From: DATBGO01 sp963785765
Lineage (GTDB): Bacteria; Actinomycetota; Actinomycetes; Streptosporangiales; Streptosporangiaceae
NCBI GenBank assembly: GCA_963785765.1
Contig: CAWAWM010000009.1
Coordinates: forward strand, 1-64,000
Reading direction: 5' to 3'
DNA: 64,000 bases
Below the pieces are notes generated by a model, which made no database searches, had not been told where the DNA came from, and saw only the letters and a program-made list of their open reading frames with translations. Below are positions 25,167 through 34,082 of this stretch, piece after piece. Position numbers and translations under genes: made by a program. Each line of letters begins with the position of its first letter. Within the stretch, counting starts at the first letter, position 1.

Positions 25167-27274
25167 TCAGCCGCTGGGTGGGCCTGCTCGCGGTCCGTGC
25201 GGCGGCCAGGCTCGCGGTCAGGCTCATCAAGATCGCCGCCGCCGCGGCGCTGATCGTCGCGGCCGCACCGGTATCGGTGTGCGCGGCGATCGGCGTCTGG
25301 ACCGCCTGGCTGGCGGGCTGGCCGCCGGCCCGGCTGTACCGCGCCGCGCTGTGGTGCGCGCCGATGGTCGCCGTCTGGCTGGCCGCCATCGCGATCACCC
25401 GCGGCTGGGCCAGCGTGATCCAGGCGCCCTACCAGGCCTGGCGGGCCATGTGGCGCGATGGCGCGGCCGGCGCCTACCTGGCCGCGGCGGCGGTCATCGC
25501 TCCGGCCGCGATCCCGGCGGGCCTCGCGGCGGGCGGTCTGGCCTGGTCCTACCGGATCCGGTCGATGCAGGCCGGATCCGGCGGCCTGTCCCCCGCCGCC
25601 GCTGTCGCTTTCGACCTCCGGCAATGGCGGCACCAGGCCCGCATCGCGCGGGCCAGGATAGCCGCGCCCGGATCAGTGCCGTTGAACAGCCGGAACGGGG
25701 ACCTCATCGCCGGCGCCGTGATCCGCGCGGTCGGTCACCCGGCGCGGCAGATCGCCGCCATCCCGTACCAGCGGATGCGATCCCACCAGGTGGTGATCGG
25801 GACTTCCGGGACCGGCAAGACCACCTTGCTGCTCCGGCTCTGGGCCGGGTTCGTGGCCAGCGCACTGCACCGCCACTACGCAGGCACCGGCGGACTTCCG
25901 CTGCTGGTCGTGCTGGATTGCAAGGGCGGCGGGGACGCCCGCCGGATCGCCGACCGGGCCCGCCGGGTGCTGCGGGCCGCCGGGGCCGCTGCCACCGCGA
26001 TCTGGCCGGACGAGGCCAGCCTGTCGCTCTGGACCCTGCCTCCCGGGCAGCTCACCACCACGCTGGTCGACCTGATCGAACACGGAACCGGCGGCGCCGC
26101 CTACTACGCCGACATCATGGAGGCGGTCGTCGGGCTGGCCGTCGACGCGCCGCCCGGGCCACCGCAGGACACCGCGGATTTCCTGGTCCGGCTCGATCCG
26201 GGCTGGCTGAGCATGGCGTACGCGGCCAGCGAGCACGATGATGCGCACGCGCTGATCCGCGCGGCCGGTCGGCAGATCGGCGATATCGCGCTGCGGTTCC
26301 GCACCCTGTTCCGCCGCCTGGGCAGCGGGCTGGACGGGCCGGGCGGTTTCGGTGACGCCGACGTCTGGTACTGCATCCTGGAGGGCACCGGACAGGCCAG
26401 CGTGGCCGAAAGCCAGGCCCGGGCGCTGGTGGACCTGCTGGCCAGCTATGCGACCGCCGCACCGTCAGGAGCCGGGCCTGGCGGCGGCCGCCGCGAGATC
26501 CTGCTGGCCGTCGATGAGTTCAGCGCGGTCTCCAGGCGGCTGCCGATCTGGCAGCTTTACGAACGGGCCCGCTCACTCGGCCTCGCCGTCCAGGTGTCCG
26601 CGCAGTCCTGGCCGGGCCTGGCCGCCGATGAGGATGAGCGGTACCGGATCGCGGCGGCGGCCGACGGCGGCATCTGGCTGCTGCGCACGCCGCATCCCGA
26701 GCCGGTGGCCGCGCTGGCGGGCAGCAGGAAGGTCATGGACACCACCAGGCGGTTACTGGGCGCGCCGCTGTGGAGTCATCAGGGGAGCTCCCGGATGCGG
26801 CTGGCACCGGTGGTCGACCCGGCCCTGATCCGCGCCCTCGATGTCGGCCAGGCCGCCTACATCTACCGCGGCGGCGCGACCTACGTCCAGGTAAAGCGCC
26901 TGGTCGCCGCGCCCGCCGCGGTGGGCACGCCAACGGCCGCCGTGGCGATGGCTCGCGAGGCCGCAGTGCCAGGCACTGCGGCGGCCGCCGACGTGACCTC
27001 AGCGACCGGCCCGGCCGCAGGCGTCGGCGCCATGGCCGACGGCCGGGCCGCCGGTAACGGTGCCGCCGCCCCGAGCGGTGCCCCAGCCGCAAGCGGTGCC
27101 CCAGCCGCAAGCGGTGCCCCAGCCGCAAGCGGTACCGCCGCCGCAAGCAGCGCAGCAGCCGGGAGCGGTGCGGCCGTCGAGCTGGGAGCGAGCCGGCCGG
27201 CCCTGCCGGCCGCCCGCACTCCGCCCGGCCTGGCGGCGCTGCTGGATGAGGCATTCGGGAAGGAGCCATCATGA
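25163..27274 (+). CDS. VirD4/TraD-like membrane ATPase
   Basis: 703 residues. Several hydrophobic segments at the N-terminus (about 20-135) should anchor it in the membrane. The motor domain has Walker A IGTSGTGKTTLLL near residue 213 and Walker B ILLAVDEFSA near 450, followed by LGLAVQVSAQSWPGL, as in coupling proteins that pump DNA in conjugation. LDCKGGGDARR between them is typical of TraD/VirD4 relatives in Streptomyces-type elements. The C-terminal tail (about 590-690) is Ala-rich with three GAPAAS repeats (18-bp units, 27077-27131). It shares an operon with a replication-relaxation protein and a J-domain protein. No relaxase, integrase or replication gene is near. Confidence 0.78.
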   Translation: MISRWVGLLAVRAAARLAVRLIKIAAAAALIVAAAPVSVCAAIGVWTAWLAGWPPARLYRAALWCAPMVAVWLAAIAITRGWASVIQAPYQAWRAMWRDGAAGAYLAAAAVIAPAAIPAGLAAGGLAWSYRIRSMQAGSGGLSPAAAVAFDLRQWRHQARIARARIAAPGSVPLNSRNGDLIAGAVIRAVGHPARQIAAIPYQRMRSHQVVIGTSGTGKTTLLLRLWAGFVASALHRHYAGTGGLPLLVVLDCKGGGDARRIADRARRVLRAAGAAATAIWPDEASLSLWTLPPGQLTTTLVDLIEHGTGGAAYYADIMEAVVGLAVDAPPGPPQDTADFLVRLDPGWLSMAYAASEHDDAHALIRAAGRQIGDIALRFRTLFRRLGSGLDGPGGFGDADVWYCILEGTGQASVAESQARALVDLLASYATAAPSGAGPGGGRREILLAVDEFSAVSRRLPIWQLYERARSLGLAVQVSAQSWPGLAADEDERYRIAAAADGGIWLLRTPHPEPVAALAGSRKVMDTTRRLLGAPLWSHQGSSRMRLAPVVDPALIRALDVGQAAYIYRGGATYVQVKRLVAAPAAVGTPTAAVAMAREAAVPGTAAAADVTSATGPAAGVGAMADGRAAGNGAAAPSGAPAASGAPAASGAPAASGTAAASSAAAGSGAAVELGASRPALPAARTPPGLAALLDEAFGKEPS

Positions 27275-27774
27275 CCGGCCCGGATCGGCCGCAGCGCACC
27301 GGCGATCCGTTCGCGGCGCTGGGCCTGGCGCCGCGGGCGGACCTTACCGACGACGAGGTGCGCGCGGCGTGGCGGCGGATCGCTGCCGCCACGCACCCGG
27401 ACCGGCAGGACGGGGGCGACCCGCAGCGGTTCGCGGTTGCCGCTGCGGCCTATACCGCGCTGCGCACCGGGTTCGGCCGCAGCGAGGCCCTGGCCGACCT
27501 GTCGGCGGGACCGGCCTCCGGTGCCGGGCCTGGCCGGAGACGTTCCGTTACGCCCTGGTTTTCGGGGTTTCATGCCGGTCGTGCCGCGCGTCTCGCAACC
27601 CGGATCCAGGGCGGGCGTCCCCGAAGGCTCGCGCTGCGGGTGCTGGCCACGATCGCCGCGAGTGCCGCGGCGGTGGCCGCCGCCGGATTCCATCCGGCGG
27701 CTCCTGCCCTGGTCACCGGGGCTGTCACCTGGCTGGCCTGCACCGCCCGCCGCGATCTCGCCCCGCCCGGATGA
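27271..27774 (+). CDS. Membrane-anchored J-domain (DnaJ-like) protein
   Basis: The start overlaps the ATPase stop as ATGA. Residues 10-70 form a J domain: DPFAALGLAP, then the helix VRAAWRRIAAATHPDRQ with the HPD triad that triggers Hsp70 ATPase, and the helix FAVAAAAYTAL. The C-terminal part has a basic stretch and one or two hydrophobic segments (about 122-158), so the protein probably sits at the membrane with its J domain in the cytoplasm. There are no zinc or peptide-binding DnaJ domains. Coupling to the upstream motor ATPase suggests a job in assembling or disassembling that machine with DnaK; inference. Confidence 0.7.
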   Translation: MTGPDRPQRTGDPFAALGLAPRADLTDDEVRAAWRRIAAATHPDRQDGGDPQRFAVAAAAYTALRTGFGRSEALADLSAGPASGAGPGRRRSVTPWFSGFHAGRAARLATRIQGGRPRRLALRVLATIAASAAAVAAAGFHPAAPALVTGAVTWLACTARRDLAPPG

Positions 27775-27814
27775 GGCCGGGCCTGGCGGTCCTGAGCGCT
27801 CCGTCCCGGCGCGT

Positions 27815-28300
27815 TCAGGCCACCCGGTACACCTCGTATTCGATCCGCCTGGGCCCGGCCAGCCGCCCGCGCGCGATGAACAGGCTCTGCGTGAGCCAGG
27901 CGTAGCCATCGCTGCCGACCTCGAACTGCGGCGCCATGCACATGTACTGGTCGCCGAACCCGGTCTCCGCGCCGGCCTCCAAGGCCCGCGAGAACCCCTC
28001 GTCGCTGCGGATCAGCGCGACGTCGTAGCGCATCAGGATCAGCGTCCCGTCCTCGGTGAGGAACTGCGTTCGCTGGTCCTGGCGGCGGATGCCGTTGCCG
28101 TCGAACCGGATCCAGTCGGTCCCCGGCATCGCCAGGCTGGCCGTGATCCGCGGTCCGGCCAGCGTGGCCTCGGCGATCTTCCAGCACAGCCGGGCCGGGG
28201 CCCCGACCGTCGGTCCTAGCGGCCCCTCGATCCGCTCCGCGAAAGTCATCTCATGCTCGAGGTCAAGCACCGCCGGTGGCCGGGGCGGCTGGCGCGTCAT
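27815..28300 (-). CDS. DUF3237 family protein
   Basis: A 161-aa protein with the DUF3237 pattern: an N-terminal LEHEMTFAERI strand, GPRITASLAMPGTDWIRF, TLILMRYDVALI, and a C-terminal LFIARGRLAGPRRIEYEVYRV. The fold is a small beta-barrel of unknown activity. The start overlaps the stop of the cyclase gene by one base (TGATG), so the two are coupled. I reject a longer upstream frame because it lies on top of the cyclase coding sequence. DUF3237 genes often accompany aromatic or cyclic-acid catabolism genes; substrate unknown. Confidence 0.8.
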   Translation of the reverse strand: MTRQPPRPPAVLDLEHEMTFAERIEGPLGPTVGAPARLCWKIAEATLAGPRITASLAMPGTDWIRFDGNGIRRQDQRTQFLTEDGTLILMRYDVALIRSDEGFSRALEAGAETGFGDQYMCMAPQFEVGSDGYAWLTQSLFIARGRLAGPRRIEYEVYRVA

Positions 28301-29226
28301 CACAGGATGGCGATCGGGTTGACCGGGGAGCCGGTCCCGCCGGGCAGCCTGAGCGGGGCGGTCACGGACAGGAACGCCCAGCGGCCGGCCGCTTCGCAGG
28401 CCTGCGCCAGGTCCTCGAACTGCAGGTAATCCAGCAGGTGCAGGCCCATCGCGTTGATGGCGAGCACGTGCACGGGGAACGCGACGCCCTCCACCACGCT
28501 CGGCGCCGTGTCGCTGTTGCTGTCGCTGCCCAGCGCCGCCACCTGACGCTCGGCCACGAATTCCATGGCCAGCGGGTGCAGGCCCGCGCGGGTCCGCGGC
28601 ACGTCCCACGGCCCGAGCTGGTCACGCCGCAGCCGATGGCCGACCCGGACGAACAGCAGGTCCCCCGGACCGACGCGGACCTCCTGGGCCTGCTCCGCCG
28701 CGACCAGATCGTCGGCGGTGACGTGCTCGCCTGGCTCGAGCCAGCGGACGCCGCGCAGCCGCGGGATGTCCAGCAGCACGCCGCGGCCGACGATCCCGTC
28801 GTGCGCATCGTCGATGGACAGCACGCTGGCGCCCTGTGACGTGACGGCACCGGGAGCCACCCGGTTGTACAGCCCCTCGTCGTAGCTGACATGGCACAAC
28901 GCGTCGATGTGGCTGTCCACGTCACCGTGCACGTTCATGGTCAGCTGATCGGCGGCGAAGGACAGCCCGGCCACCTCGGAAGGCTCGCCCGGCAGGCGCT
29001 TCATGTGCCGTGCGCCAGGCTCGGGATTGTCCGGCGCGCTGCCGGCCAGCGGGGCGGCCATCGTCACCGTCCGGCCAGCCCGGACCTCGCCGGCCGCGGC
29101 AGTCAGCCGGGCGGGGGTGATGTGGTTCAGCGCGCCCCGCCGATCATCGTTTCCCCACTGAGCGTGCCGGTGCAGCCGCTCGTAGAGCTCATGGAAGCTG
29201 GCCGCGGACATCTGCGAATCTGGCAT
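28300..29226 (-). CDS. Cyclase family protein (kynurenine-formamidase-like)
   Basis: A 308-residue metal hydrolase of the cyclase family (PF04199). The metal motif HGDVDSHIDALCH is complete, followed by GRGVLLDIPRLRGV and GPGDLLFVRVGH. Family members hydrolyse cyclic or N-formyl substrates such as formylkynurenine; this longer group often acts on other amides or lactones. I start at the ATG at 29226 (MPDSQMSAASFHELYERL). The C-terminal LHLLDYLQFEDLAQAC, with FLSVTAPLRLPGGTGSPVNPIAIL, is standard. It is co-translated with DUF3237. No regulator is adjacent. Confidence 0.85.
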   Translation of the reverse strand: MPDSQMSAASFHELYERLHRHAQWGNDDRRGALNHITPARLTAAAGEVRAGRTVTMAAPLAGSAPDNPEPGARHMKRLPGEPSEVAGLSFAADQLTMNVHGDVDSHIDALCHVSYDEGLYNRVAPGAVTSQGASVLSIDDAHDGIVGRGVLLDIPRLRGVRWLEPGEHVTADDLVAAEQAQEVRVGPGDLLFVRVGHRLRRDQLGPWDVPRTRAGLHPLAMEFVAERQVAALGSDSNSDTAPSVVEGVAFPVHVLAINAMGLHLLDYLQFEDLAQACEAAGRWAFLSVTAPLRLPGGTGSPVNPIAIL

Positions 29227-29370
29227 CTGCTCATCCTGCCAGTACCCCGCTGGCCGGGTCCGGGCCCCGGCCGGCCCCGGGGGCGCCATCCGGCGTGGTC
29301 GCCGATCGCCCGGCGCTACAGCCCTTGGCTGGGCTGAGAGCAGGCCTCGGCTGGCGCGGGGAGCACGGCC

Positions 29371-29376
29371 TAGGCT
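29371..29376 (+). promoter_or_regulatory. Likely -10 element of leuA
   Basis: TAGGCT lies seven bases before the GTG of the leader peptide, so the mRNA would start at or next to that codon (leaderless). No good -35 is seen. Confidence 0.4.
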
Positions 29377-29382
29377 AACCTC

Positions 29383-29436
29383 GTGTACATCATGATGCGC
29401 GGCCTGCTTCTTCGCGGCCGCGGCGAGGCCAGGTAA
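29383..29436 (+). CDS. leuL: leuA leader peptide
   Basis: A 17-codon frame, GTG TAC ATC ATG ATG CGC, followed by glycine, three leucine codons in a row (CTG CTT CTT) and a stop at 29434. It stands 87 bases before leuA and is followed by a strong stem-loop, the normal setup for leucine attenuation or a LEU-element in Actinobacteria. The start could also be an internal ATG at 29392. Confidence 0.6.
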   Translation: MYIMMRGLLLRGRGEAR

Positions 29437-29441
29437 CCAGC

Positions 29442-29482
29442 CGGTCGGCTCCTCGCCGCGGGCTGCTGTGCTGCGCCGACCG
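29442..29482 (+). promoter_or_regulatory. leuA attenuator stem-loop
   Basis: CGGTCGGC (29442-29449) pairs perfectly with GCCGACCG (29475-29482). The right arm overlaps a second possible hairpin (GACCG/CGGTC), so two structures exclude each other, as expected for leader-controlled readthrough. No long T run follows; control could act on translation instead. Confidence 0.5.
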
Positions 29483-29522
29483 AACGGTCACCCGGTCCTT
29501 CCTCGTCAGGAGCAGCAGCATC

Positions 29523-31269
29523 ATGAGTAATCCAGGTAATCAGCGCCCGTCTGGCATGCCCTGCCATCGCTACCAGCCGTTCCGCCCGGTCGACCTGCCC
29601 GACCGGCAGTGGCCGGCACGCACGATCACCACGGCGCCGCGGTGGCTGTCGACCGACCTGCGGGACGGCAACCAGGCCCTGATCGATCCGATGAACGCGG
29701 CCCGCAAGCGTGCCATGTTCGACCTGCTGGTGCGGATGGGCTACAAGGAGATCGAGGTCGGCTTCCCGGCCGCCAGCCAGACCGAGTTCGACTTCATCCG
29801 CAGCCTGATCGAGGCCGGCGCAGTACCCGACGACGTCCGCATCTCGGTGCTGACCCAGGCCCGTGAGGAGCTGATCGAGCGCACCGTCCAGTCGCTGGCC
29901 GGGGCTCGGCAGGCCACCGTACACATGTACAACGCGGCCGCGCCGATCTTCCGGAGGGTGGTGTTCGGCTGGGATGGCGACGGGCGAGCCGAGTGCCGGG
30001 CCGTGGCGGTCGAGGGCACCAGGGCGGTCATGAAGTTCGCCGAGACCTACCTGGCAGGCACCGACTTCGGCTACGAGTACTCGCCAGAGATCTTCATGGA
30101 CACCGAGCTCGATTTCTCGCTGGAGATCTGCGAGGCGGTGATGGACGTGTGGCAGCCGGGCCCGGACCGCGAGATCGTGCTCAACCTGCCGTGCACCGTC
30201 GAGCGCTCCACCCCCAATGTCTACGCCGACCAGATCGAGTGGATGAGCCGGAACCTGAGCCCGGCGCGACCACGTCGCCCTGTCCGTGCACACTCACAAC
30301 GACCGGGGCACCGCGACCGCGGACGCCGAGCTCGCGGTGCTGGCCGGGGCGCAGCGGATCGAGGGCTGCCTGTTCGGCAACGGCGAGCGGTCGGGCAACG
30401 TCGACCTGGTGACGCTCGGGCTGAACCTCTACAGCCAGGGCATCGACCCGATGATCGACTTCAGCGACATCGACGAGATCCGCCGCACCGCCGAGTACTG
30501 CACCCGCATCGACGTCCATGAGCGCCACCCCTACGCCGGCGATCTGGTCTACACGTCGTTCTCCGGCTCGCACCAGGATGCGATCAAGAAGGGCTTCGAC
30601 GAGCTGGATCGGGTCGCCGCACAGGCGGGCAAGCCGGTCAGCGAGCTGCCGTGGGCGATGCCGTACCTGCCCATCGACCCCCGGGACGTGGGCCGGTCCT
30701 ACGAGGCGGTCATCCGGGTCAACTCGCAGTCCGGCAAGGGCGGCGTCGCCTACATCATGAAGAGCGACCACCAGCTGGACCTGCCGCGGCGCCTGCAGAT
30801 CGAGTTCAGCCACGTGATCCAGCGGCACACCGAGGATGCGGGCGGCGAGGTGGACGCGGCGCAGATGTGGCAGATCTTCGCCGACGAGTACCTGGAGCCC
30901 GGCGCGTTCGAGCTGGTCAAGTTCGGCTCGGTGAGCGAGGAGGGCGTCGAGCGGAGCACCACGACGGTCCGCGCCTTCGGCACCGAGCACACCCTGACCG
31001 GCAGCGGTAACGGCCCGATCGCGGCGTTCTGCGCGGCGCTGTCCGGCGTCGACCTCGGGCTCGGCGGCGTGAACGTGCGAGTGCTCGACTACTCCGAGCA
31101 CGCGCTCAGCGCCGGGCGGGACGCCGAGGCCGCCGCCTACCTGGAGATCGAGGTGGGCAACGCGGTGCTGTGGGGGGTCGGCATCAGCGAGTCGATCGTC
31201 CAGGCATCGCTGCGCGGCGTGATCAGCGCGCTGAACCGGACGGCACGCAGGCGCGCGGCTGGCGGCTGA
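29523..31269 (+). pseudogene. leuA: 2-isopropylmalate synthase (LeuA), frameshifted
   Basis: First enzyme of leucine synthesis: condenses acetyl-CoA with 2-oxoisovalerate. The N-terminal barrel has STDLRDGNQAL with the metal ligand aspartate and EIEVGFPAASQTEFDF. Near 30265 the frame breaks: after MSRNLSP the frame turns arginine-rich, while the next frame reads DHVALSVHTHNDRGTATADAEL, with the HxH metal motif, then the C-terminal regulatory domain (TLTGSGNGPIAAF) to 31269. Removing one G at 30263-30264 restores SPRDHVALS and a normal 581-aa enzyme. ATG 29523 follows TCAGGAGCAGC. Either a sequencing error or a true loss that would cause leucine auxotrophy. Confidence 0.85.
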
Positions 31270-31325
31270 CCACCTAAGGCCATCCACCTGAGGCCATCCA
31301 CCTGAGGCCATCCACCTGAGGCCAT
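31270..31325. repeat. 14-bp tandem repeat
   Basis: Four copies of CCACCTGAGGCCAT (first with one change) directly after the leuA stop. Confidence 0.9.
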
Positions 31326-31374
31326 CGCCGCGGCGCTGGGGTACATCGCATACGCTCAGGCCGAGGGGAGCGTC

Positions 31375-32460
31375 ATGGATCGAGCGGGATCGCCTCACCC
31401 CGGGAGCAGGGCGCTCAGCCCCGATCGGTTGCCGGCCGGCGGTCCGGTCTGGCTGCCGCCGATCCACGCCCTGTTCCTGGAGCGCTACGCCGGCGATGAC
31501 GCGCTGCTGAAGCTGGCCGCCCTTCGGTTCCGTCAGCAAGGCCTGGCGGCCGAGCTGTACGCCGACACGCCGGACCAGCTTGACCGCGTGCTCGCGTACG
31601 TGCCGCCGCACCCGCGGCTCCCGACGGTCCACCTGAACCGCGGCCTGAACATGCTGCGGGACCGCGACCTGGACGTGGTCGAGGAGTTCGCCGGGCGCTT
31701 CGCTGGCCGGCTGTCCGGCATGGTGGTCCATGACCAGCCCGAGATGGTCGGGCAGACCGAGAACCTGGTGGCCGCGCTGCGAGACCTGGACGGCCGCCTA
31801 GCCCGCTGGCCCGATGCGCCCTGGGTATTTCTCGAGTACGCGGCTCGCCACGAGCCCAGCTGGTTCGTCGAGGTGGCGGAGCAGCTGAAGGACACCGACC
31901 GGATCAGCAGCTGCCTCGACATCGGTCACATCGGTGTCAGGCAGGCGCATGCCAGGTTCGCGCGCGAGCATCCGGGGCTGTCCCTGCAGAGCCTGTCCCC
32001 CGCCGATGAGCGCCTGCCCGGCCTGGTCGCCGACGTCCAGGACGCGGTGCTGGCGGCGCCGCAGGACATCATCGCCATGACGCGATCGATCGGGCAGCTC
32101 GGCAAGAACGTGCACTTCCACCTGCACGACGCGCATCCCCTGGTCGGCGGCCTGGCTGACCACTTCACCTTCCTGACCCGGCTGCCGGTTCCGTTCAGCT
32201 ACCAGGGTCGGCAATCCCTGGCCATGATGTACGGCCCGGCTGGGCTCACCGCGATCGTGGCCGCGGCGACGGATGTGATCGGCCTGGACCGGGTGTCGTT
32301 CACGCTGGAGATCCACCAGGTGCAGGGCCGCCTGCCGGTCGGTGACGCGGCGGACCTGTTCGCGCACTGGCAGGACCTCGCCAGCGCCGAGCGCATGAAC
32401 TACTGGCTTTCCGTGCTCGCGCAGAACGCCATGCTCGTCCGGGAGGCCATCCCGGCTTAG
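31375..32460 (+). CDS. Xylose-isomerase-like TIM-barrel protein
   Basis: 361 residues without a clear family name. The pattern fits an AP-endonuclease-2/xylose-isomerase barrel: FLEYAARHEP with a possible metal glutamate, CLDIGHIGVRQAH with Asp and His, HFHLHDAHPL with His and Asp, and FTLEIHQV with the last glutamate. These are the usual ligands for two metal ions, so a sugar isomerase, epimerase or related role is likely. The first 20 residues are Pro-rich. The acyl-CoA synthetase gene follows by 23 bases on the same strand and may be co-transcribed; no shared pathway is evident. Confidence 0.65.
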   Translation: MDRAGSPHPGSRALSPDRLPAGGPVWLPPIHALFLERYAGDDALLKLAALRFRQQGLAAELYADTPDQLDRVLAYVPPHPRLPTVHLNRGLNMLRDRDLDVVEEFAGRFAGRLSGMVVHDQPEMVGQTENLVAALRDLDGRLARWPDAPWVFLEYAARHEPSWFVEVAEQLKDTDRISSCLDIGHIGVRQAHARFAREHPGLSLQSLSPADERLPGLVADVQDAVLAAPQDIIAMTRSIGQLGKNVHFHLHDAHPLVGGLADHFTFLTRLPVPFSYQGRQSLAMMYGPAGLTAIVAAATDVIGLDRVSFTLEIHQVQGRLPVGDAADLFAHWQDLASAERMNYWLSVLAQNAMLVREAIPA

Positions 32461-32483
32461 CCACGCATCAATTGGAGACACCC

Positions 32484-34055
32484 ATGGAAACACCCCTGAC
32501 GCCCTTAGACTTCGCCCGCCGGACCCGCCGCCTGCACGGTTCCAGGCTCGCGGTCGTCGACGATGAGCTGCGGCTGACCTACGAGCAGTTCTTCGATCGC
32601 TGCGATCGCTGGTCGGCGGCACTGCAGGAACTCGGGGTAGCGCCAGGCGACCGGGTCGCCACGATCGCGCCGAATACCCATGCCCAGCTCGAGTCCTTCT
32701 ACTCGGTGCCGCAGATCGGGGCCGTCCTGGTGCCGATCAACTACCGGCTCACGCCGAAGGACTTCGTCTATATCGTCAACCATTCGGGCGCCAGCGTGGT
32801 CTGCGCGGACCGGGACTACCTGGCCGCCGTGGACGGCGTCCGCGATCAGATGCCGGACGTGCGGCATTTCGTGGCCCTCGACGGCAGCGGTGACGGCTGG
32901 CTGGACTATGCGGCCGCGATCGCCGCCGCCAGCCCGGACTTCGCCCGGCCGGAGATCGGCGAGCGGGACCTGCTCACGATCAACTACACCAGCGGGACCA
33001 CCGCACGCCCCAAGGGCGTGATGATCACTCACCGGAACGCGGCGATCAACTCGATCGGCACCCTGCTGCACTTGCCGATCGGGGTGGGCGAGCCCTACCT
33101 GTGGACGCTGCCCATGTTCCACGCCAACGGCTGGACCTATACCTGGACGGTGACCGCCGCCGCCGGCACCCACGTCTGCCTGCGCAAAATCGACGCGGCC
33201 ACGGTGTTCGGGCTGATCCGCGACGAACGGGTGCGCTTGTTGTGCGCGGCGCCCACAGTGCTGATCGCGCTGGCGAACGCACCGGCGCAAGCTCGCGGCG
33301 AAGTCCCGGCCGGCGTGCGCGTCGTGACCGCGGGCGCCGCACCGGCCGCCGCCACGATCGAGCGGCTCGAGGGCGAGTTCGGCTGGGAGGTCACGCACGT
33401 CTACGGGCTCACCGAGACGTCTCCGTTCATCACCGTATGCGCGCCGCTGCCCGAGCACGACGACCTGGCGCCCGCGGATCGTGCGGTCGTGAAGGCACGG
33501 CAGGGCGTCGAGCTGCTCACCTCGGGCGAGCTGCGGGTCGTGGACCTTGACGGCCGGGAGGTCCCGGCCGACGGTCAGTCACTCGGCGAGATCGTGGTGC
33601 GGGGAAACGCCGTCATGGACGGCTACTACCGCGATCCGGAGGCGACTCAGCGCGCGATGGGCGACGGCTGGTTCCATAGCGGAGATGCCGCTGTCGTGCA
33701 CCCCGGCGGCTACGTGGAGATCCGCGACCGGCTGAAGGACGTGATCATCAGCGGCGGCGAGAACATCTCCTCGGTGGAGGTGGAGGGAACCCTGCTGCGG
33801 CACCCGGCGGTCCAGGAGGCCGCCATCGTCGGGCTGCGGCACGAGAAGTGGGGTGAGGCGCCGCAGGCCTTCGTCGTGCTGCGCGAGGGTGCCACGGCCA
33901 GCGAGGACGAGCTGATCACATTCACCCGCGACCGGCTGGCCCATTTCAAGGCCCCGCATGGCGTGACGTTCGTCGCCGAACTACCGAAGACCGCGACGGG
34001 CAAGATCCAGAAGTACGTCCTGCGCGACGGCGCGCCGAACCTGGCCCGCCAGTAG
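32484..34055 (+). CDS. AMP-forming acyl-CoA synthetase
   Basis: Activates a carboxylic acid with ATP and CoA. The ANL-family motifs are complete: the P-loop INYTSGTTARPKGVMITH, VYGLTETSPF, WFHSGDAAV, the hinge IRDRLKDVIISGGENISSVEVE and the C-terminal lysine region LPKTATGKIQKYVLR. Length (523 aa) and the sequence around FYSVPQIGAVLVPINYRL suit medium- or long-chain fatty-acid ligases of the AlkK/FadD kind. ATG 32484 follows GGAG; a TTG four codons earlier is possible. The acid cannot be predicted. It may share a transcript with the TIM-barrel gene before it. Confidence 0.9.
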   Translation: METPLTPLDFARRTRRLHGSRLAVVDDELRLTYEQFFDRCDRWSAALQELGVAPGDRVATIAPNTHAQLESFYSVPQIGAVLVPINYRLTPKDFVYIVNHSGASVVCADRDYLAAVDGVRDQMPDVRHFVALDGSGDGWLDYAAAIAAASPDFARPEIGERDLLTINYTSGTTARPKGVMITHRNAAINSIGTLLHLPIGVGEPYLWTLPMFHANGWTYTWTVTAAAGTHVCLRKIDAATVFGLIRDERVRLLCAAPTVLIALANAPAQARGEVPAGVRVVTAGAAPAAATIERLEGEFGWEVTHVYGLTETSPFITVCAPLPEHDDLAPADRAVVKARQGVELLTSGELRVVDLDGREVPADGQSLGEIVVRGNAVMDGYYRDPEATQRAMGDGWFHSGDAAVVHPGGYVEIRDRLKDVIISGGENISSVEVEGTLLRHPAVQEAAIVGLRHEKWGEAPQAFVVLREGATASEDELITFTRDRLAHFKAPHGVTFVAELPKTATGKIQKYVLRDGAPNLARQ

Positions 34056-34082
34056 ACCGCCTACCACGCGCGGTCGCGGCGG

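Noticed and set aside
24306..27774. Complete integrative conjugative element
   Set aside because: No integrase, relaxase, replication protein or att repeats seen near the operon.
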